From Okeanomitos corallinicola TIOX110 (GTDB lineage: Bacteria > Cyanobacteriota > Cyanobacteriia > Cyanobacteriales > Nostocaceae): 64,000 nt of DNA. Made by a program: the position numbers and the translations under genes. A model generated the notes under the pieces. It saw only the letters and a list, made by a program, of their open reading frames with translations, was not told the origin of the DNA and made no database searches. The stretch is from NCBI RefSeq assembly GCF_038050375.1, contig NZ_CP150886.1, positions 1,095,318 to 1,159,317 on the forward strand. The letters run 5' to 3'. Positions within the stretch are counted from its first letter, which is position 1; each line of letters begins with the position of its first letter. Shown one piece after another: positions 35,706 to 45,734 of this stretch.

Positions 35706-37463
35706 ATGAATTATCAACTCAAAATTCTTATTGTCGAAGACAACCCAGATGATGCAGAATTAATAGTATTGGAGTTAGAACAAGCAAATTATCAAGTATT
35801 TTACCAACAAGTTGATACTGGCGAAGCCATGGCAAATGCTATGGAATCTCAGGCATGGGATGTAATTATCTCAGATTATTCCATGCCCAGTTTTAGTGCT
35901 TTTGCTGCTTTGGATTTATTTAAACAACTCAATTTAGATATTCCTTTTATTGTTGTATCTGGGTCTATTGGAGAAGAAACAGCCGCTCAATTAATGAGAA
36001 ATGGCGCTCATGACTATTTACTCAAACATAATTTAACTAGACTAGCTCCTGCAATAGATAGGGAATTGCGAGAAGCCAAAATACGTTGTGAGCGTAAACA
36101 AGCTTTAGAAAAAGTAGAGTTTTTAGCCTTTTATGATGAATTAACAAAATTACCTAATCGCCATGCTTTCTTAGAGACTCTACAGCAATATGTTGATCAT
36201 GGTGATAATTTTGCAGTTGTGTTTATTGAAATTGATCAATATCGGCAAATTAAATATGGATTTGGTCACATAAAAAGTGAACAATTAATAATTAATATAG
36301 CAACCAGGTTAAAAGACAATTTACAGCCTGGTGATTTTTTAGCTAGAATTGGCAAAGATGAATTTGCGCTGATTTTTACTAATTGCGATGCTGTAAATAA
36401 TGTCGAAAAAATAGCTACAGAGCTACATTGTTTAATAGATCCACCTTTTGATTTACAAGGGTTTATAATTTATGCTTCAATTACAATAGGTATCGTAGAT
36501 TCTAGCATTGGTTTTAGGGAATCAGCAGAATTTTTACGAGCGGCTGAAATTGCTAACCACAATGCTAAAAAACAAGGATTACAGAATATTGGTGTTTTGT
36601 ATAATCAACAGATGCAAACCCAAGCCTTAAAAAGATTACAAACAGAAAGTGAACTTAGGCAAGCCATTAGTAATCACGAAGTAAAATTATTTTATCAGCC
36701 AATCGTCGAATTAAGCAATTTTAAACTTGCAGGTTTTGAGGCTTTAATTCGTTGGCAACATCCTCAAAAAGGATGGATATCCCCAGATGAATTTATTCCC
36801 TTAGCAGAAGAAACTGGCTTAATTATTCCTCTCGGTGAATTCATTTTAGAAACCGCTTACAATCAGATCAAAATATGGCAAGATCAACTTTCTGATTATT
36901 TACCTTTGAGTTTATCGGTAAATATGTCATGTGTACAGTTAGAGGAAATAGCAATAGTTCCTCAAATTATTAATAAATATCAGTCCCTGGGTTTAGATGG
37001 TGTCACCCTCAAGTTAGAAATTACTGAAAGTAGCTTGATGAATAATACACCAAAAATAATTCAATGTTTACAACAATTTCGAGTAGCAGGTATCCAGATA
37101 TCCATTGATGATTTTGGGACAGGTTATTCTTCTTTATCTTATTTAAAAAATTTGCCTATTGATGTCCTCAAAATTGATCGTGCTTTTGTATCAAGAATAG
37201 AAGAAAGAAAAGATTTTGGGATTATGCAAGCAATTATCGCTTTAGCTCAAACACTTGATTTAGATGTAGTTTCTGAGGGTATAGAAACAACAGCACAAAT
37301 GGAGCTTTTGCGATCGCTTGGTTGTAAATATGGACAAGGTTATTTATTTTCTCCAGCAATACCAGCAGATAAAATTCAAAATTGGTTAAAAAAAATCAAT
37401 CGAGAAAATATTGATTACAAAAGCTTAGTAGCAAATTCCTTGGGAGCAAAACATTTCACATGA
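35706..37463 (+). CDS. Receiver-GGDEF-EAL protein, probable c-di-GMP phosphodiesterase
   Basis: The 585 residues hold three domains. The receiver (about 5-125) has ILIVEDNPDDAEL and an Asp in DVIISDYSMPSF. The diguanylate-cyclase-like domain (about 138-295) reads ARIGKDEFALIF, so GGDEF is changed to GKDEF. The EAL domain (about 315-560) has FEALIRWQHP, DDFGTGYSSLSYL and SEGIET intact. I expect c-di-GMP breakdown, with the GGDEF part inactive or regulatory. This is inference from motifs. Phosphorylation by the operon kinase is likely. Confidence 0.9.
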   Translation: MNYQLKILIVEDNPDDAELIVLELEQANYQVFYQQVDTGEAMANAMESQAWDVIISDYSMPSFSAFAALDLFKQLNLDIPFIVVSGSIGEETAAQLMRNGAHDYLLKHNLTRLAPAIDRELREAKIRCERKQALEKVEFLAFYDELTKLPNRHAFLETLQQYVDHGDNFAVVFIEIDQYRQIKYGFGHIKSEQLIINIATRLKDNLQPGDFLARIGKDEFALIFTNCDAVNNVEKIATELHCLIDPPFDLQGFIIYASITIGIVDSSIGFRESAEFLRAAEIANHNAKKQGLQNIGVLYNQQMQTQALKRLQTESELRQAISNHEVKLFYQPIVELSNFKLAGFEALIRWQHPQKGWISPDEFIPLAEETGLIIPLGEFILETAYNQIKIWQDQLSDYLPLSLSVNMSCVQLEEIAIVPQIINKYQSLGLDGVTLKLEITESSLMNNTPKIIQCLQQFRVAGIQISIDDFGTGYSSLSYLKNLPIDVLKIDRAFVSRIEERKDFGIMQAIIALAQTLDLDVVSEGIETTAQMELLRSLGCKYGQGYLFSPAIPADKIQNWLKKINRENIDYKSLVANSLGAKHFT

Positions 37464-37683
37464 TAAGTACCTGGGCAAAATTAATTGCACATTTGGGAAA
37501 ACAATAGAAATCTCTGTATCTCTTGTCTGTCACCTGTCACCTGTTACCTGTCACCTTCCCTAAATATGAAATTTATTTTGCACGACTACTTAGCTAAGAA
37601 CCTAGTCCTACTGTGCTTATCCGAGAAAACCTCGTCTGGACTTTTTCCCGCGCTCATGTTGAGATTTATCCATGATTGCTGGT

Positions 37684-38451
37684 TTAGTTTTCTGGTAAAG
37701 TGAGAATTTCTACACCATTTTCCGTTACTGCGATTGTATGCTCAAATTGGGCGGAAAGTTTGCGATCGCGTGTCACCGCAGTCCAACCATCACTTAACAT
37801 TTCGACTTCCTGCGTACCCTCATTAATCATGGGTTCAATGGTAAATACCATTCCTGGTCTTAACCGCTTACCTTTACCCCTTGTGCCAAAATGGGGAATG
37901 TCTGGTGCTGTATGGAAAATGTTACTAATGCCATGGCCGACAAATTCCCGCACTACGGAAAAACCCTCAGCTTCGGCGTATTCCTGAATTGCTGCACCAA
38001 TATCACCGATTTTCGCCCCTGGTTTAACTTCCGCAATCCCTAAGTATAAACATTTTTCTGTCACTTCTACCAATTTTTGGGTACTGGGTTTAGCACTACC
38101 AACGATAAATGTTTTGGAAGTATCGCCATGATAACCATCAACAATTGGTGTGACATCAATGTTAATAATGTCACCTTCTTTCAGGATTTGTCGTGGGTTG
38201 GGAATACCATGACATATAACTTCATTAATACTGGTGCAAATTGACCGAGGAAAGCCTTTATACCCTAGCGGTGCGCTTTTTGCTCCCTGGGCTTGTGTCC
38301 ATCTTTCCGCTTCATCATTGAGTTTTTGGGTACTTACCCCTGGTTTAACTAATGGTTCTAAATGCTGTAATAATTTAGCTGCTAAACTTCCAGCTTTACG
38401 CATTTTTTCGATTTCGCGTTGGGATAAAATAACAATTTGTTCAGTTCTCAT
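37684..38451 (-). CDS. map: Methionine aminopeptidase type I
   Basis: Map removes the initiator methionine from new proteins. This 255-residue form has the metal ligands of the M24 family: Asp in INIDVTPIVDGYHGDTSKTF (two Asp), His in VGHGISNIFH, Glu in FTIEPMI and Glu in QFEHTIAVTENG. The active-site His in INEVICHGIP is also present. Cyanobacteria often have several map genes. This one has no N-terminal zinc-finger extension. It is leftward, 90 bases downstream of an IS copy. Confidence 0.96.
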   Translation of the reverse strand: MRTEQIVILSQREIEKMRKAGSLAAKLLQHLEPLVKPGVSTQKLNDEAERWTQAQGAKSAPLGYKGFPRSICTSINEVICHGIPNPRQILKEGDIINIDVTPIVDGYHGDTSKTFIVGSAKPSTQKLVEVTEKCLYLGIAEVKPGAKIGDIGAAIQEYAEAEGFSVVREFVGHGISNIFHTAPDIPHFGTRGKGKRLRPGMVFTIEPMINEGTQEVEMLSDGWTAVTRDRKLSAQFEHTIAVTENGVEILTLPEN

Positions 38452-38541
38452 TTATCTATCTATGATTGTTCCTGTGTTAAAAATATGTGAGCTATCAGCA
38501 GTCAGCTTTTTAAAGGACAGATAGCGGTATGTACTTGAATA

Positions 38542-40022
38542 AGATAGTTCCAAAAAACATAGACAAATATCTCATGCCTTTCATTTGCCGGGAATAACCC
38601 CGACAGGGCGGACTACAACGCCCTCTATCCCTAGACTAAATGCTGTCGGGACTACTTTTCGTAAAATATTCAAACTACCATTGACATCAGCATGAATCAA
38701 TAAACCATTACCTGTTTGATAAAACTTAGTTCTGATTCTGCGACCACTAAATTTTACACTGAGCTTAGTCGAAGTGTTCACTTCTTTCGAGTCAACTTTG
38801 CCATAAGTAGGAATAGGATCTTGGTCTAAAAAAGAAGCTACAGAAGTGTAAGACTCCTCAGAAACCAATACATTTATCCCCACTAATTTCGCTTTATAAC
38901 TCAACTGCTGTACAAATCGAGTATGGGGAATACAAACAAAGTTTTGATTATTTCTACTGCCCAAATTCCCATTCTGTTTCCACAAGGAATTTTGACCTAT
39001 TACTAAAGTCCCAATCCCACACTTGACTAAATGGTTAATAATTAAGCGACTGGCTTTATGCAGATAATCATCTACTCGAAAATTCCGTTTTTTAGTTAAA
39101 CTTTGTAGTCGTTTAGAGGTCTTTTGATGTGCAGGTAGTAAAGATTGTAAATTGGCTTTTCTTTGATTATAATAACGATTAATTGATTTGATAATCCGCC
39201 CGGAAACCAGAACTGGTATAAATCCCGGCTGGTTTGATGTTAAGGTTGCTAGATTATCTATGCCTAAATCAATCGCTGCTATGGAATTAGGGTCTAAACC
39301 ATAATCTGTTTCCTCTTTTTCATAGACAACTTCTACTACATAATGGTCAATCTTGGGGACAATTCTTACTTGATTGAGATAACAATAGTCTACTTTTGTA
39401 GGAATGTGAATCTGTGTTTGTGACAGATGAATCAACCCAGATTTCATTTGGGGTTTACTCACTGCTTGGGCTGTGTAAACTAATAAATGTCTACCTTTTT
39501 CTTTGTGTTTATATTTGGGTAATTTCGGTCTACCTAAAAATTTAGATTTATCTGAGGCATAAGCTGTAATTGCTGCAAAAAAACTTAACCAGTTGCGATG
39601 TAATCCTAATAATACTTGTTGGGCAACTTTCGCTGGTAAGGCCTGGTATGGTTCTGTCCCTTTTAATTGTTTTGCTAAACAATTGTAGTCAAGATATTTT
39701 TGAGTAAAGATGAAACTTTGGCGAATATGGAAGTTAGCATAATTGTAGAGGTTTTTGGCAGCAAAACACAATTTATCAATCTCCTGATAATGGGGATGAT
39801 TTCTTTGAATGATATGCCGCTCGACTACTTGCATACACTAGCTAGTTTCTATGAATATTCGCCCATATATACTAACATATCTTAGATCTGATAATGCACA
39901 AAATTCTTGCTCCGTTCTCTTTGCACAAGAAAGTCTATATGAGTTATTTTAGCTGACTTCTGTGTGATTAATGACTATAGATGACTATATTTGTCATAAA
40001 TTCGGCGAAGTTTACCAATACT
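38542..40022 (-). mobile_element. tnpB-only IS605/IS1341-type element, copy 2
   Basis: Nearly identical to copy 1 at 5205-6686, with the same ends (AGATAGTTCC ... AATACT) and no terminal inverted repeats. It lies between bvdR (stop 15 bases away) and map, with tnpB in the same direction as both. The small differences to copy 1, spread along the element, suggest that the two insertions are not brand new. Confidence 0.8.
38581..39834 (-). CDS. tnpB: TnpB-family RNA-guided endonuclease, copy 2
   Basis: At 417 residues it is almost the same protein as the copy at 5235-6497. The changes I see are A44T, K90T, E94S, K129Q, C143H, T206I, Q228N, N235A, Q253R, D267N, V289G and H309Q. It ends GVIPGK where copy 1 ends GVIPGQRKA. 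The rearranged active site (Gly at 280, Glu in VSEESYTS, Asp189, Asp383) is unchanged, as is the missing zinc ribbon. Both reading frames are intact, which suggests selection or recent spread. Confidence 0.9.
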   Translation of the reverse strand: MQVVERHIIQRNHPHYQEIDKLCFAAKNLYNYANFHIRQSFIFTQKYLDYNCLAKQLKGTEPYQALPAKVAQQVLLGLHRNWLSFFAAITAYASDKSKFLGRPKLPKYKHKEKGRHLLVYTAQAVSKPQMKSGLIHLSQTQIHIPTKVDYCYLNQVRIVPKIDHYVVEVVYEKEETDYGLDPNSIAAIDLGIDNLATLTSNQPGFIPVLVSGRIIKSINRYYNQRKANLQSLLPAHQKTSKRLQSLTKKRNFRVDDYLHKASRLIINHLVKCGIGTLVIGQNSLWKQNGNLGSRNNQNFVCIPHTRFVQQLSYKAKLVGINVLVSEESYTSVASFLDQDPIPTYGKVDSKEVNTSTKLSVKFSGRRIRTKFYQTGNGLLIHADVNGSLNILRKVVPTAFSLGIEGVVVRPVGVIPGK

Positions 40023-40037
40023 TTCAACGCTGGCTGC

Positions 40038-41033
40038 TTACAAAAATATAGTTAAACCAGTTTCTGCTGCCCTACGTGCTGCGTCTGCTACTTTTAGAGT
40101 ATACAAACTTGCCTCCGGTGTCACATATAAGGGTTTGCCATAAAAAAGATGATCTAAAACCATATTTGTATCTTTGGCAAATAGTCCCCGCCGATGACCC
40201 ATATCAATCAGTTTAGTTTTCTCTGGCTGGACTAAAACGCCTGTATTGCCATCGAGAACTAAACCCCCATTTTCACCGTGAATTTCTAGCTTTCTTTCTG
40301 ACTGCCAGATGCTTTCACCTTTACCATAAATTACTTGAGCTAATAAACCACTTTGGAAACACAATTGGGCTGTACAAAGGCAAGTTTGATAGTAGTCAGT
40401 TTCTGTTTCCCAATATCTCTGGTGACAGTTAACAGAGAAAACCTCACCAAATACATCAATCAGACGATGTAAACGAGATAACGCCCCAATGAGGGGAAAA
40501 CCAAACTGTTCATGGTGATAAGTCCATTTTCGGGGTGCAGGGTGTTCCGGTTTGATGGTACTCAGACGTACATAAAACAAGTTACCAAGTTGGTCTAGGT
40601 TTTGTTTGAGGGTTTGATGCCAACCACCTAAAAGTTCAATATGTTCAACGTGTAGTAGTTTATTTTTAGCTTTAGCTAAGGCAATTAGTTCTTCTGCTTC
40701 TTTAACATCCACAGATAAGGGATACTCAACTATTACGTGTTTGTCATTGTCTAGGGCGGCTCTAGTGATTTTACCATGATCTAAATTAATGGTGGAAATG
40801 ACTACTAAATCTATATCTTCCCGTTCCACTAATTGTTGCCAAGAATTTATCGCTTCCATTTGATAGGCTTGGGCTAAAGCTGCGGTTTTTTCGGGAGTAT
40901 TGCCGGCGATCGCTACCAAATTTGTGCGAGAATCTTGATTGAATGCCTCAGCCCTCAGTTTGGCGGCATATCCAGTCCCAACTAAACCTACTTCTATGGT
41001 TTTATCCACCAAAGGTGGCTCTGTATTATACAT
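40038..41033 (-). CDS. bvdR: Biliverdin reductase (Gfo/Idh/MocA fold)
   Basis: BvdR reduces biliverdin to bilirubin with NAD(P)H. Counting from ATG 41033 the protein has 331 residues; an upstream TTG at 41057 is less likely. A Rossmann fold starts EVGLVGTGYAAKLRAEAF. Blocks HVEHIELLGGWHQ and YHHEQFGFPLIGALSR match, from memory, Synechocystis BvdR (slr1784). RRGLF near the end also agrees. The protein is soluble. Two ferredoxin genes lie divergently upstream. Confidence 0.8.
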   Translation of the reverse strand: MYNTEPPLVDKTIEVGLVGTGYAAKLRAEAFNQDSRTNLVAIAGNTPEKTAALAQAYQMEAINSWQQLVEREDIDLVVISTINLDHGKITRAALDNDKHVIVEYPLSVDVKEAEELIALAKAKNKLLHVEHIELLGGWHQTLKQNLDQLGNLFYVRLSTIKPEHPAPRKWTYHHEQFGFPLIGALSRLHRLIDVFGEVFSVNCHQRYWETETDYYQTCLCTAQLCFQSGLLAQVIYGKGESIWQSERKLEIHGENGGLVLDGNTGVLVQPEKTKLIDMGHRRGLFAKDTNMVLDHLFYGKPLYVTPEASLYTLKVADAARRAAETGLTIFL

Positions 41034-41702
<669 letters not shown>

Positions 41703-41813
41703 GAATTACTAGCCATGGTGTTGACAACTGCCAAGGCTTTACCGTTACAGTAAGATAACAGAGACTTCCCACAATCAATTTTGGAAATTGAATGAACGGA
41801 ACTCGGTAGCTAA

Positions 41814-42185
<372 letters not shown>

Positions 42186-42213
42186 GAATCAAGTTTTACA
42201 CTATTAAAACCTT

Positions 42214-42246
42214 ACCGCCACTGTACCTTATTCAAGGTATGGCGGT
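42214..42246 (+). terminator. Terminator of the ferredoxin pair
   Basis: ACCGCCA/TGGCGGT and TACCTT/AAGGTA form a two-part stem with a CTG bulge and a 4-base loop. A T-rich stretch follows. It is 29 bases after the second ferredoxin and 29 bases before the leftward spoIID-like stop. Confidence 0.8.
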
Positions 42247-42274
42247 GGTTTCTACTTATTATTTTTTAACAGGA

Positions 42275-43867
42275 CTAGGAAGGCTTAATCTCTTCACCAA
42301 GTTTTTTGAGTTCTGCACCAGGATAATAAAATTGCAGAATTTTAGCACTAGACCATCCTAGTTTGGCTAAATTTTGAGCGCCTGTTTGACTTAAACCCAC
42401 GCCATGTCCTAAACCTCCACCAACAAAAGCATAGCCCCATATTCCTGGTGTTCCTTTGTTGAGAGGTTGGAGATAAAATAGTGTACTCCGGGGAGCAGCA
42501 AAAGCACTACGAATTTCATCTTTTTCCAGGGTGAAAGTACCAATATCTGTTTTTATCCCCATTTCTAATATTCTTCCGCTTTGGCTACGTTTGGTGACTG
42601 CCATAGCTTCAAGGGTTTTAAAGTTGGCATAAGGACTTTTTTTAGCTCGTAAAAATTTCTGTAAATGCCAGGTGATATCTTCTACACTGGTTTGTTTATT
42701 CCAGCGGAATACATCCCATTTACTTTCGTTAAATCCGGTTTTTAAGTTAATAAACTGTCGAAAATTATTTTCGTCGCTTAAATTCTTTGCCGATAAGTCC
42801 CAAATATTGTTAGGTGCATCTACTACTGGACGTAAATAAGAGCGATCTTCTCCATTCCAAACATCGCTAAAATAGGCTGTGACACCCCCTGTGGTTGAGG
42901 AATATAGGGCATCTACTAATTCGTTGTTGTAGGTGAGTACCATTCCTCTGGTAGTGGCGATCGCCTGATCTGTAGTTTTGGCTGCTGCATTTAAACCATT
43001 ATAAACTTGACAGTGTGTTGTTGCACATAATTCATAATTGTCAACCGCAAATCTACGGACGTTACGCAGGGCGTAGGTACGGGCAATAATTGCTTGAGCT
43101 TCTAAGGATGCTGTCGGTGCTTTCGTGCCAATTTCATAGGGAACGACTCCCCGCAGATATGTTTCTAAAGGTACTTGATTGACTAAGGAATAAGTCCCAT
43201 AAGCATTGGGTTGTAAGTTTAACCGTCCTGCATAAAGACGGTTATTATTGGCTTTTTCGCTATCATTGACGCGAATTAGATTTTTCGTGGTGGTAATTTC
43301 TAAATACTTATCGCTGTAACGCTTACCGTTAATTTCCCAACTGACTCGCGGTATTTGTTCAAGAATTTGGGTATCTAAATATGGCAACTTCTGTCCCGAT
43401 ACTTCTATGCTTCTGAGTAACAAGCGCCGTAGCAAAGGACTGCTATACACTTCTCGTTTAGCCCAGACTTGCCAGCCGTCGGGTTGACTTATTTCTACCT
43501 CTATTCCCTGGTCACGCCAGTTTTTGGCACTGTCTTCTGCGGTTTCAAAGGTGCGAAAATCTCCTAAAACTACTACCTCTTGGACTTTGGGTTGAGGCAA
43601 AGTTTCCATGACTGTTTCCAGTTCTATGGGGTTGGCTGTGACTAGGGTTTGTGGCTTATTGTTAACTGAAAATTGTAGTTTTAAGCGATCGCCTGGAGTC
43701 GGTGTTAACTTGAGTTTGTCTGTTGGTGTGTCTCCAAATCTCTGGATAATGCCAATTTGTAGTTCTACATCTGGGTGACTTTGAACAGGACTTGATGCAG
43801 CAGTCAATCCTATCAGGCAGAAAGTAGTGGCTAATTTGTAGGAAGAACGCCAGAAAAATATTTTCAT
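42275..43867 (-). CDS. SpoIID/LytB-domain protein
   Basis: Counting from ATG 43867 there are 530 residues (the frame opens at 43960). MKIFFWRSSYKLATTFCLIG is a signal peptide. After about 200 residues comes the SpoIID/LytB domain: YRGVVPYEIGTKAPTASLEAQAIIARTYALR (given across residues near 255-285), CATTHCQVYNG, and YSSTTGGVTAYFSDVWNGE. The end has GGGLGHGVGLSQTGAQNLAKLG. In spore formers SpoIID is a peptidoglycan lytic transglycosylase. In cyanobacteria its homologues are of unknown role, possibly in wall or septum remodelling. The N-terminal half is not assigned. Confidence 0.88.
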   Translation of the reverse strand: MKIFFWRSSYKLATTFCLIGLTAASSPVQSHPDVELQIGIIQRFGDTPTDKLKLTPTPGDRLKLQFSVNNKPQTLVTANPIELETVMETLPQPKVQEVVVLGDFRTFETAEDSAKNWRDQGIEVEISQPDGWQVWAKREVYSSPLLRRLLLRSIEVSGQKLPYLDTQILEQIPRVSWEINGKRYSDKYLEITTTKNLIRVNDSEKANNNRLYAGRLNLQPNAYGTYSLVNQVPLETYLRGVVPYEIGTKAPTASLEAQAIIARTYALRNVRRFAVDNYELCATTHCQVYNGLNAAAKTTDQAIATTRGMVLTYNNELVDALYSSTTGGVTAYFSDVWNGEDRSYLRPVVDAPNNIWDLSAKNLSDENNFRQFINLKTGFNESKWDVFRWNKQTSVEDITWHLQKFLRAKKSPYANFKTLEAMAVTKRSQSGRILEMGIKTDIGTFTLEKDEIRSAFAAPRSTLFYLQPLNKGTPGIWGYAFVGGGLGHGVGLSQTGAQNLAKLGWSSAKILQFYYPGAELKKLGEEIKPS

Positions 43868-44054
43868 GAAAACTCGATTTTTCTCCCACAGTGAGGCTTT
43901 GGGACAGATTTTAACTGATTTTAGAGCGTTTTGTTTATGCTGTTTATGCCCTCCCATCATATCACTACCTGTTTTTTGTCAAACACTTGCAACTTAAAGT
44001 CATAACGACTATGATTTATTGAGATAACCCAGAATAAATTGTTAATACTTGTCT

Positions 44055-44318
44055 ATGGTAAGAATTCAAGAAATTCCTTTAAATCAAATTAAACGTCCAT
44101 TACCACGTCAAAATGACCCTCAGAAAGTCAAAGAATTAATGGATTCAATTGCCGCAATTGGTCAACAAGAACCAATCGAGGTTCTAGAAGTAGAAGGACG
44201 ATATTATGGCTTTTCTGGTTGCCATCGTTATGAAGCTTGTCAACGTCTAGGGAAAGAAACAATTTTAGCCAGAGTCAGAAAAGCTACTCCTAGTGTTCTG
44301 AAAATGCACTTAGCATAA
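44055..44318 (+). CDS. srxA: Sulfiredoxin
   Basis: Sulfiredoxin uses ATP to repair over-oxidised 2-Cys peroxiredoxin. Counting from ATG 44055 (the frame opens at TTG 44049) it has 87 residues. It has the ParB-like fold and the catalytic motif FSGCHRYEA with the active cysteine. RPLPRQNDPQKVKELMDSI and PIEVLEVEG are also typical of Srx. The gene stands 113 bases before the HTH-GrpE-like gene. Confidence 0.88.
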   Translation: MVRIQEIPLNQIKRPLPRQNDPQKVKELMDSIAAIGQQEPIEVLEVEGRYYGFSGCHRYEACQRLGKETILARVRKATPSVLKMHLA

Positions 44319-44431
44319 TGATGGAGTTGAACTCATCTAACAGGAAAGCTTAGATGTTGAGAAGTTTATTAGCAGAATAAAAATTAAGAAATGGGGTATA
44401 ATAAGTCGCAAAAACCTATACCCCATGCTTT

Positions 44432-45112
44432 ATGGTCAATGAAGATTTAACCAATAAGTTGCAAAAATTAATGCAGCGTGTGGGAATTTCTAGTTTTAAA
44501 AATCTCAGTCGTGCAGCTAGTGTTTCCGAGCGTCAAATACTATCTTTACGGCAGGGAAAGCTAAAACAAATGAAAGTTGAGGTATTATTAAAAATTTCGG
44601 AAATATTAAAAATCTCATTAACTGAATTAATAGAAACCTTTTCAGATGTTAATTTTCCATCCCATCCAGAAAATTTACAAAAAAATCCTAAAAACCCACA
44701 CAACGCTAACACAAATCAGGAAATTGCTGATTTACAAAGAGAGTACAAACGAGTAATACTCAAGCTAGAACAGCAGAGAGCGGTGTTACAACAAGAGTTT
44801 CAGCAGTCAAGTTTGCAAATATTAGAATCTTTATTGTTGTTTTGGCCAACCGCAGCACAGAAGGCCAAAGATAACCCTCAGCTAGAAGCAGTGAAAATAC
44901 TTGCTTTAGTGCAAAAGCCATTAGATCAATTATTACAGACTTGGGGGGTGGAAACTATTGGTTCAGTAGGTGCTGAAATACCCTATAACCCTCAATTGCA
45001 CCAAATATTGCAAGGAAATGCTGAAGTAGGCGAAATTGTAAAAGTGTGTTATGTTGGATACCGTCAAGGTGACAAGTTACTATATCGAGCTAAGGTTAAC
45101 GCTATTAAATAG
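44432..45112 (+). CDS. HTH domain fused to a GrpE-like C-terminus
   Basis: In 226 residues, the N-terminus is an XRE-like helix-turn-helix (about 10-65: SSFKNLSRAASVSERQILSLR). A coiled coil follows (about 90-140), then a GrpE-like C-terminal segment with VGAEIPYNPQLHQ, GEIVKVCYVGYRQGDKLLYR and AKVNAI. GrpE is the nucleotide-exchange factor of DnaK. The fusion could link HSP70 state to DNA binding. That is an inference. It lies next to sulfiredoxin, which also responds to stress. Confidence 0.72.
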   Translation: MVNEDLTNKLQKLMQRVGISSFKNLSRAASVSERQILSLRQGKLKQMKVEVLLKISEILKISLTELIETFSDVNFPSHPENLQKNPKNPHNANTNQEIADLQREYKRVILKLEQQRAVLQQEFQQSSLQILESLLLFWPTAAQKAKDNPQLEAVKILALVQKPLDQLLQTWGVETIGSVGAEIPYNPQLHQILQGNAEVGEIVKVCYVGYRQGDKLLYRAKVNAIK

Positions 45113-45401
45113 AGATAAGTAGGTCGGCGTTAAAAATTGTAATCTTGAGAATTAAGATATTTCCGCTAATGATTATCGTCAAGATAATTGTTGATTAGAT
45201 TCATTTTTAACAGTTTTCTGTCAAACTTTAAAATAGAAAATACATGATTTTATAGATATTTTATTGACAAACTAAATAAGTGTTTAATTTGTTAAATAAT
45301 ATTTTTCCATGTTGATAATTAAAAAATATCCTATATTAGCTATATTGGTATATACTAGCTACAAGAGAACATAATTTGATATCAATCAGAGTAATCTAAC
45401 T

Positions 45402-45728
45402 ATGAGTCAGCAGGTGAAAGTTATTAAACTTAATAAAAATCTAAATGCTGAAACTTCCTCAGAATTTCAGCAAGACATTGCCCAAATTCTAGAAAGTGGT
45501 GCAAAAATTGTCTTAGTGGATTGTCAAAATATTACATTTTTGGATAGTTCTGGTTTAGGATCTCTAGTTTTAGCTTTCAAAAACCTGCGAGATGCTGACA
45601 TTAAAATGGTACTCTGTTCAGTGAAAGAGGAAGTAAGAATGATATTTGAACTCACTAGCATGAATGAAATATTTGAAATATTTCCCAGTGAGGATGCCTT
45701 CAATCAAGTTTTGCTTGCAGCTAATTAA
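45402..45728 (+). CDS. STAS-domain anti-sigma-factor antagonist
   Basis: A 108-residue STAS domain. The segment VDCQNITFLDSSGLGSLV contains the serine that is phosphorylated in SpoIIAA/RsbV. It converges with the phosphatase-regulator gene (stops 6 bases apart), so it is a natural substrate for that phosphatase. Partner kinase and sigma factor are not in the window. Confidence 0.88.
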   Translation: MSQQVKVIKLNKNLNAETSSEFQQDIAQILESGAKIVLVDCQNITFLDSSGLGSLVLAFKNLRDADIKMVLCSVKEEVRMIFELTSMNEIFEIFPSEDAFNQVLLAAN

Positions 45729-45734
45729 TCAAAC

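Noticed and set aside
38542-40022. Composite transposon formed by the two IS copies with 32 kb between them
   Set aside because: IS605-type elements do not move in this manner, and the region between them is ordinary chromosome.
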